NCBI GenBank assembly: GCA_001466705.2
Contig: LATX02000057.1
Coordinates: forward strand, 248,001-312,000
DNA from: Moniliophthora roreri
Lineage: Eukaryota > Basidiomycota > Agaricomycetes > Agaricales > Marasmiaceae
DNA length: 64,000 nt
Direction of reading: 5' to 3'
Numbering within the stretch: position 1 is the first letter of the stretch; every line of letters starts with the position of its first letter. Of this stretch, positions 57,886 to 64,000 are shown in pieces. The notes under the pieces are model-generated. The model had not been told where the DNA came from, made no database searches, and was given only the letters and a program-made list of their open reading frames with translations. The translations under genes were made by a program, and so were the position numbers.

Positions 57886-58546
57886 CTTCAAGAGAACCTA
57901 TAGCAGTGAAGGACGCGGAGTGGTGATGAAGATCCAGGTGTAAATCGTTGGCACCTTTATATTTGTACGTGTGCCATGAGAAGCTGAGAGTTGTGTGTCA
58001 TTTTAGAGTTCTAGGACACATAGTTGATTAGTTCCGGTTGGGAATCCTTGTACTAGAAGGCAGTGATGGATCGTAGGAATGAACTTGTCTACCCAAATCA
58101 GAATTCGGGACGACGGGAGCAAGGTGCAAACCTTGAAATTAATTGCTTTCGTGTGACTCCAGTGCCGAAACGTGGATTCCATGTGGCTTTCGCGCGAGCA
58201 TAGAGCCAGAAATGAGCCAGAGAGTGGCAATTTAACCGGACGCTCGACTAGAATGAGAAGGGCACTGACCACCTCGCCGACTTGATCAACTCCAGTCTCG
58301 AAACAGTTGTGATGGACGTCGGGAGCCTGAGAAAACCAAAACACATGTAGCAATAAATTAAAGAGGCGGTGCTCAGATCATTGATGGACCAAGTTTACGT
58401 TTAGATCTTAAAATCTTTGTGGAAGATCGTGGTGTAGAACCCCTCGCCATAGCAAATATCTTCATACCAATGACTTGAATTGCAACGGCACTACAGTCTC
58501 TAGGAGCTCACGGTAAAATTTTCTATACTATATCCTTCAAGAAATC
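57886..58546. other. Spacer between the two C2H2 genes
   Basis: About 660 bases, upstream region of C2H2 gene 1. A 116-codon minus-strand frame at 58353-58003 has no motif and I do not accept it. Confidence 0.4.
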
Positions 58547-59643
58547 CAGTCGTCGCTGGAGAGCTCCTCTCCAGAACTTTGATGAAGGTTTTGATGAACG
58601 AGGCGGATATGACGGAGCATGTTACTCCTCACTCCAAATCTACGCCCACAGCTTTCCTCAGGGCAAACATAATCTAAGCGTATGATAGATAAGCGCTTCA
58701 GCTTTAGAGTTCACCAGGACCGGGTACTTGCCTTTGTCCCCAGTATGGGAGATAAGATGAATCTGGAGGAGGAAACCGAAATCAAAACACTATGCGGGTG
58801 TTTCGACGCCAAAAGAGGCTTACTTTCAATGCGCTTGGACGAAGAAACCCTTTTCCGCAATAGCTACACTCGTACTTGGCTTTCGGAGCACCGCTATCCT
58901 CCTCTTCACTAGTTGAAGTTCGTCTGGACTGGGATTGGTAGTGATTTGCACCTGCACCTCTCCCTTCTGAACCTCCAGGACGAGGCCTACTAGACTCAGA
59001 GTGCTGGGTGTGATGATGGCCGCTCGTGACAGACATACTGAACTCCTGTCCCGCCGTAGGATGCGGGTAATAATGTCCAGCAGGGTTAGCCGTATTGACG
59101 CCAGGGACCCGTGATGCACTTGGGATCATCCTTTGTGATGTCTGATGATGAGCTGGCGGGTAGTGGTTGGATGATGTATAGCCTGACTGTTGATAGGTAG
59201 TGAAGCCCGGTGATGGAACCATTGGATCGGTGGAGTAGGGAGACGGGGTAAACAAAGGGTTGGATGGCGGACCCATCACTCTCCTGTGATCATGACGAGT
59301 GTGTCGTGAGTCGGACGAGGTCGGCGCAACGGGGTGCTGCAAAGCGGATATACTGGGAGACATTCTCCCGTAGGCCTACAGGGCAAGAAATAGCTTGTCA
59401 TTTTGCCATGCACTACAGTCAAGTGCTAGAGGAAAATCACCTGCGACGCCCTATTGGTTGATTCTTGGTCGGTGCGCAGTGGTGGTAGCGATAGTGATGA
59501 TGCTTCCTGACTGCGCCCATCTATTGCAGCGTGAGTGATGAAGGAAGACAAGAAGAATAACCAATAAACTCACCAAAGATCTGGGAAATAGGAGGAAGTG
59601 GTACATCTCTTCGATTGTGATGCTTGCGACTGCCAGAAGACAT
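58547..59643 (-). CDS. C2H2 zinc-finger protein 2 (paralogue of protein 1)
   Basis: About five exons on the minus strand, ATG 59643 to TGA 58549-58547. Starts MSSGSRKHHNRRDVPLPPISQIF, then a Ser/Pro/His/Tyr-rich region, then fingers CSYCGKGFLRPSALKIHLISH and CPEESCGRRFGVRSNMLRHIRLVH joined by TGDKDYV. The intron inside the linker (58731-58674) has a GC donor (AAAG|GCAAGT); splicing there gives the correct linker, as in paralogue 1. The protein ends with a short acidic tail (EELSSDDWIS). Like its neighbour it is presumably a transcription factor. An in-frame upstream ATG at 59703 would place translation across the TATATAAAG element (about 59685-59692), so I prefer 59643. Confidence 0.86.
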
Positions 59644-60108
59644 CTCCAGAGGCTTGTATGGAATTGCTTCCTCCGATAGATCTTTATATACAAAGCTGGG
59701 CATAGCATGGTGCAGCCCTCCTCAAATTTGCGAAGTGACACTGAGTACGCAAGTCAGTAAACTGACATCTAAAACAGAAAACGGCCATGACAAGACCTGC
59801 CGCCTCAAGCTTCATATGGCGATCAGCTTTATGGACGCAGCTGAGATCAATACGCGTCTCGTCTTCGTAAAAGCATGCAGGACGGCTGCGAACCTAGCAT
59901 GCCCAGCTACGAACGGGGCAAAAGAGCAATACACGTGATTGTTAGAATAGCAAATGTATATCATTGACCGAGTGGTAAGTGGGGGCGACAGGAAGGACGT
60001 ATTCAATATTACACTCAGCGATCAACGTGTTCCATGTGAGCGATGACACTATTCCCGCCTTCTCCGTCGAATTCGAAGTGATTCGAGCCATCTACGTGAA
60101 TGTGATTT
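59644..60108. other. Upstream region of C2H2 gene 2
   Basis: Contains a TATATAAAG element near 59685-59692, about 45 nt before the preferred ATG. No gene otherwise. Confidence 0.45.
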
Positions 60109-61319
60109 TCAGTACCGACGTCCCGTCGAACATCTGATCGGAGAACACACCTAAAAAGGCTGCGTGCAGAATGGTTAGACCGTCTTACGCAGCTCATACC
60201 CACGTAGGGAGATCCAGACCGAAGAACTGAGGTATTTGGCGCCAGAATTCTTCTCTAGCACTGTCAAGTAGAGCTCCAAATTCTTCCCGACAGAACTCGC
60301 ATGGACGCAAGTTCCTCTCTCCGTCATATCTGGTTAGCATCAACTCAGCGTCCATGAGGATGAATAGAGGGTCGGAGCTCCGCTGCCCGAGGACATCGTT
60401 TGAATCCCGGAGTAAAGCAAATGTGATTCCTTCAAATGCGGATTGACAAGGGCGTCGACGAGTGATGTCGGTCTGTCTCCGATAGATGCAAGCGGCGGAC
60501 GGCGCCATGCCTTCGACGTAATGCACTAGAAACGTCGATAAGAATCTTGAAGCATGCTCTCGGCCTTTCAACAAGGAGAGTAGATCATCCTGTGACAACT
60601 GGTGAAGTTCCTGGGTCAGCGTACACATGTGGCCTTGAGCGACACGGGCAGAGGAACACCGTGAAAGATCGTAAAACGCTGAAGGCAGGATCTCTGGCGC
60701 GTCGACACGGCGAGCGAGATTGATAACAGTACTACCAATACGATATCTATCATTAATGGCGCTGACTCTGCGACGAGATAGAACACCCACATTGGATGTG
60801 GAATGCTTGCCCTCGGCTCATATATTCCAAAGTCATTAGTCGCATTCACCTCCCGAATATCCCAATTGGATAGACTATTAGGCCACATCGCTGACAATCC
60901 CCGAAGCAGCTCTTTGCGAAGATGTACAACTTGAAAGCGAGTGGAGAGGCGGAGTAAGGATGCTACAATATCGAATGAGTCTCTGTCGTACTTCAAATCA
61001 GATCTGTATCGCATGGAGTGTTTCAGCATATGAACGGCAATGTAAGAGAATGACAGGCAGCGTACATTCCGTCATACAATGCGAGAAGAAAGTGATAGAT
61101 ATCATTTGGATCCTCTTGGACGTCGAGTACCGGAAGACCTTCTAGACTTGTCTGAGATTGATTCAAAACCATTTTGATTTCGGCGTCGAGGACAGATGAA
61201 TGGCGGCGTAGAAATCCTTGATGTACGAGGAAGTATTGATCGTATGTGAGGATGGCTAGATTTCCGTCACTGAAAGATAGCGGATGTTTGCGAGGAGTAG
61301 CTGGAGTTATTTTTTGCAT
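60109..61319 (-). CDS. BTB/POZ-domain protein
   Basis: Four exons on the minus strand, ATG 61319 to a stop at about 60109 (or 60194 if the last intron is not removed). The N-terminal BTB fold has HPLSFSDGNLAILTYDQYFLVHQGFLRRHSSVL, then LPVLDVQEDPNDIYHFLLALYDGMY, and FDIVASLLRLSTRFQVVHLRKELLRGL. The remaining 200 residues are helical with no second domain; a Cys pair (PCEFCREEF) lies near the C-terminus. Agaricomycete genomes carry large families of such BTB proteins of unknown function, thought to be adaptors for ubiquitin ligases. Junctions: GI|SDLKYDRDSF and PHPI|TVINLARRV. Confidence 0.85.
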
Positions 61320-61538
61320 CTGGACTATAGAAGTTATAAGGCGGGATGTAAGAACACTTAGGAAGGATTGGGAGGATGTAATGGCGTAGAGTTGATGGTC
61401 AGGTAATAGGAAGAGTATTACTCAACACTCCGACTATATACCCACTCGTGGGAAATCCAACTGACGCGCAACTTCTTTCTCCAAGTCCTCCTCGTTGAAC
61501 AGTACCAAACCCCAAACTTCTTCTCTTTTATTTCTGCA
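61320..61538. promoter_or_regulatory. Divergent promoter region, BTB and caprin-like genes
   Basis: 219 bases between the starts at 61319 (-) and 61539 (+). No specific element recognised. Confidence 0.35.
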
Positions 61539-63349
61539 ATGATCGAATCTTCTGCCCAGCGTACAGTACCGGGTGCTCCTCCGTCAGCTCCCGTTTCCAA
61601 ATCTCAGCTAAAAAAGCTGCGAAAGGCAAAAGCAAAGACCAACGAACCCACTGGCAGCGACTCACCAGTCGGAATCCCGGATACAACTTCTGCTGCGCTC
61701 GTTGAAAAGGCACCAGAACCTTCTGATATTCAGCAGGGTGCCGTGACTCCTGCACTTGTCGCTCAGTCCGAAGGCCAGGTTGCCCAGGAGGAAGACGATT
61801 CTCTCAAGCCTAGCCTGATTGTAGAACTTGTCAACAAGAGACTTAAAACTACGAACAAAAAGATTGTGAGTTGCGCAGCGCGTCTTTAATTGAAATGAAT
61901 TCTAAGCTGTATTCAGATACGAATATCGTCATATGCAACCGCTGACCCTGGTACTTTAAACGACGACCAAAAACGTACCCTCAAAACCCTCCCCACATTG
62001 GAAGCCATCGTCAAAGAACTCAGCGAAGTGAAGAAAGCCATTGAGGTGGGAGTTCCGCGGCTACTCTTCAACATGGCATGACTGATTTTTTTTTCCAGTC
62101 ACACGAATCCGAACTCGCTCGCGAACTGGCTGAGAAGCGACAACAGATAGAAGCTACAGAGAAGCAAAAGATAGAAGCTGCTGTCGCTGCTACCCAAGCA
62201 AGTTCTAAATCTTTCACACCTTTCTTGCATGCTCACCTATTGCCTCAGGCCTCTGATGTCAATTCGGTTTTAGAGCTTTTATCTTTCGTTCGTTTGAGGC
62301 ACATTTTCCTCAGCGGCGAACGCGATCCTTCTTCTTATGGAGTCAGCCAACGGGAGGTCGAGGTCATTTCCGCATCTACAGCAGCTCTACTTGGTGAAGA
62401 CAGTGCAAGTAAAGAAGCTATAATCAACGGATTCATCTCGAAAATGGGCAGTTATCAAGAAGTTCCTTGTATGACATTGGGCTACCACCAATTTTTCAAC
62501 ATTGACATCTTTTCATACAGATGAACGGCTTCTTAGCATTACCCAGCAAGTCCTCGCATCTGCTTGCCCACCTATGCCCTCCCATGCAACCCCAACACCA
62601 CAAGAGGCGACAACAGACGCAGAACCTGAAACGCGATCCGAAGCGTCAGTTGCTGGTGCTATACCACTGTCAAAATCTGGAAGCTTCCACTTTTTGCAAG
62701 AAAGTGAGATTGAGACCACACCCGTCGAGCAAAGTGCGGAATGGGTAGAACATCCCCCCGCTGAGGTACTGCCAGAACGGACTCCTGCACAAGAACAAAT
62801 CAACGGACACATTGACAATGTTCAGCCAGAGGTAAGCCTCGCTCCGTGAGCCACGAGCTCAAAGTAACTTGATTTTCATCAATACAGTTGACCCCTACTG
62901 AAAACATTGATTGGGCTGCGGAGGGTGAAGATGACCTCCCTTCAATTGATGGTCTGCACGCGACGTTTGGCAAATCTGGCTCCGCTACTCCCAATACTCA
63001 GGAACCTCAAGAACTGGCTCAACCGAATGGCCACGAAGCAACAATGCCAACTGATGATGATGGGTTTACCCAAGCAAGAGGTGGTCGTGGTCGTGGTCGC
63101 GGCTTCCGGAGTGGTGAACGAGGCGGCTTCCGTGGCGGTTTCCGTGGTGGTGAGAGAGGCAGAGGTGGTGATCGCGGATTCCGGGGTCGTGGTAGGACTC
63201 GCTTTTTTTTTATCTGCCCATGTCTCATTCTGAATGCTGGTCCTCTAGGTGGTTCTCGCGGTCGTGGTGAGTGGAGAGGCGAAGGCGGCGAATACCGTGG
63301 TCGAGGTGGTCGCGGTCGTGGCCGAGGTGGTGATAGGGGAGGTGGTTAG
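61539..63349 (+). CDS. Caprin-like RGG-box RNA-binding protein
   Basis: Six exons from ATG 61539 to TAG 63347-63349. A Lys-rich start (KSQLKKLRKAKAK) is followed by acidic linker, then a helical block: LIVELVNKRLKTTNKKIIRISSYA, LNDDQKRTLKTLPTLEAIVKELSEVKKAIE, and a long Glu/Gln/Lys coiled coil. This resembles the caprin dimerisation region (LNxDQ...). The middle is Glu/Pro-rich, with NIDWAAEGEDDLPSI. The C-terminus is an RGG/RG box (RGGRGRGRGF...GGFRGGFRGGERGRGGDRGFRGRG) split by an intron. Caprins bind mRNA and take part in stress granules and translation. The RGG box is plain; the caprin label rests on the helical block and is tentative. Confidence 0.75.
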
Positions 63350-63739
63350 TACCCTTTGAATCGATTACTACGAAACTACATCGCTCATTTTGATGTCAGC
63401 CTCGCCTGCTCTTTCTACTTCTGCATGAGTCTTCTGTACTTTGATTCTTGCTCATTCCTCAAAATGCGCACATGGATGCTGAATCACCCTGTTCATTAGC
63501 CTCTTTGTACTGTGATCTCACATGTGCAGCAGCACACGCTCATTACTGCAATAGTTTCTTGTACACCATCGTAGCCTATTGAACCATATATTACGTGTCC
63601 ACTTTTGAATCTTTGCTGGATCAAACGTGACATCATTCGCGTCATAACAGTCGCACTGTGTTCTTCGCATCTACGTTGAATCTGACATTCAGTACTCAAG
63701 CTTTCAAACAGATTCTCAGCTTGAATAAACTCGGGCAAA
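63350..63739. other. Intergenic stretch before the thiamine gene
   Basis: About 390 bases with no gene recognised. It is the place to expect a regulatory element of the thiamine gene, but I do not see a thiamine riboswitch core in it. Confidence 0.4.
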
Positions 63740-64000
63740 ATGGTTGACTACTCTGTATATCTGGTCACTGGTCGAGATCTGCTACCTGCAGGAAAAGTCT
63801 GTAATCCATCTCTGTTCTCCAATCACTGCTGAAGACGACTCCGGCTCTAGGATTTTTTCGAAACTCTGGAACAAGTTGTGCTGTTCGCCGTTTGATATAC
63901 ATCTGAACTCACTTGAATTTCTATGTAGTCCCTTCAGGGAGGTGTCACCATGGTCCAAATCAGGGAGAAAAGAGCGGATACAGCAGAGGTGGGTGTTTTA
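63740..64000 (+). CDS. THI6: Thiamine-phosphate synthase, 5' end (gene runs off the window)
   Basis: First exons of the thiamine-phosphate pyrophosphorylase. Exons 63740-63796, 63851-63874 (24 nt) and 63929-63988 give MVDYSVYLVTGRDLLPAGK, DFFETLEQ, SLQGGVTMVQIREKRADTAE. The YLVTxRDLLP start and GGVTxVQxREK motif (first strands of the TIM barrel, substrate loop) are diagnostic of ThiE/Thi6, which joins HMP-PP and HET-P. In fungi Thi6 often carries a second, hydroxyethylthiazole-kinase domain at the C-terminus; that part is outside the window. Confidence 0.9.

Noticed and set aside
58003..58353. 116-codon minus-strand frame between the two C2H2 genes
   Set aside because: No domain and no relation to the neighbouring paralogues; probably chance.
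63019..63228. Pro/Arg-rich minus-strand frame opposite the RGG box
   Set aside because: It is the antisense shadow of the Gly/Arg repeats of the caprin-like gene.

Overview
The window is nuclear DNA of a filamentous basidiomycete, most likely an Agaricomycete. Genes are dense and lie on both strands. Almost every gene is cut by introns of about 45-60 nt with GT..AG ends and CTRAY-like branch sites. Two protein families that I know mainly from Agaricomycetes (DUF6593 and DUF6535) are present. No rRNA, convincing tRNA, CRISPR array or intact transposon was seen. All exon models below were built by eye from splice signals, reading frame and family resemblance; none is backed by transcript data.

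Left third (1-20 kb): the 3' end of the DNA polymerase epsilon catalytic gene, a degraded mucin-like membrane-protein locus, an NFKBIL1-like gene, and a tandem array of four DUF6593 genes on the minus strand (three intact, one broken). Next come a head-to-head pair of SAP-motif paralogues, a 16-exon gene for a mitochondrial-type P-loop ATPase, and the poly(A)-RNA-binding zinc-finger gene NAB2.

Middle (20-36 kb): a gene-poor stretch, a PCL-type cyclin with a long upstream region, a GNAT acetyltransferase, a glycerate-kinase-like P-loop kinase, RER1 with two micro-exons, a large Ser/Thr-rich single-pass membrane protein, a stand-alone IMPACT-domain protein, and a CSC1-type channel pseudogene with several nonsense codons.

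Right half (37-64 kb): a 1583-residue acidic nuclear-type protein, a DUF1917 protein divergent from a gamma-tubulin complex component, a DUF6535 membrane protein with a helical-repeat C-terminus, CDC6 divergent from SPO11, another mucin-like membrane protein, two tandem C2H2 zinc-finger paralogues, a BTB protein, a caprin-like RGG protein, and the 5' end of a thiamine-phosphate synthase gene.

Several genes serve the cell cycle or chromosome replication and recombination: POL2, CDC6, SPO11, the gamma-tubulin component and the PCL cyclin. Two of the short divergent promoters (CDC6/SPO11 and gamma-tubulin/DUF1917) carry ACGCG-type elements resembling MBF/SBF sites. The most distinctive observations are the micro-exons of RER1, a GC-AG intron supported by a neighbouring paralogue, the DUF6593 array with a decaying member that keeps its TATA box, and the mirrored SAP-motif pair with conserved exon structure. 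I found no clearly new multi-gene system.
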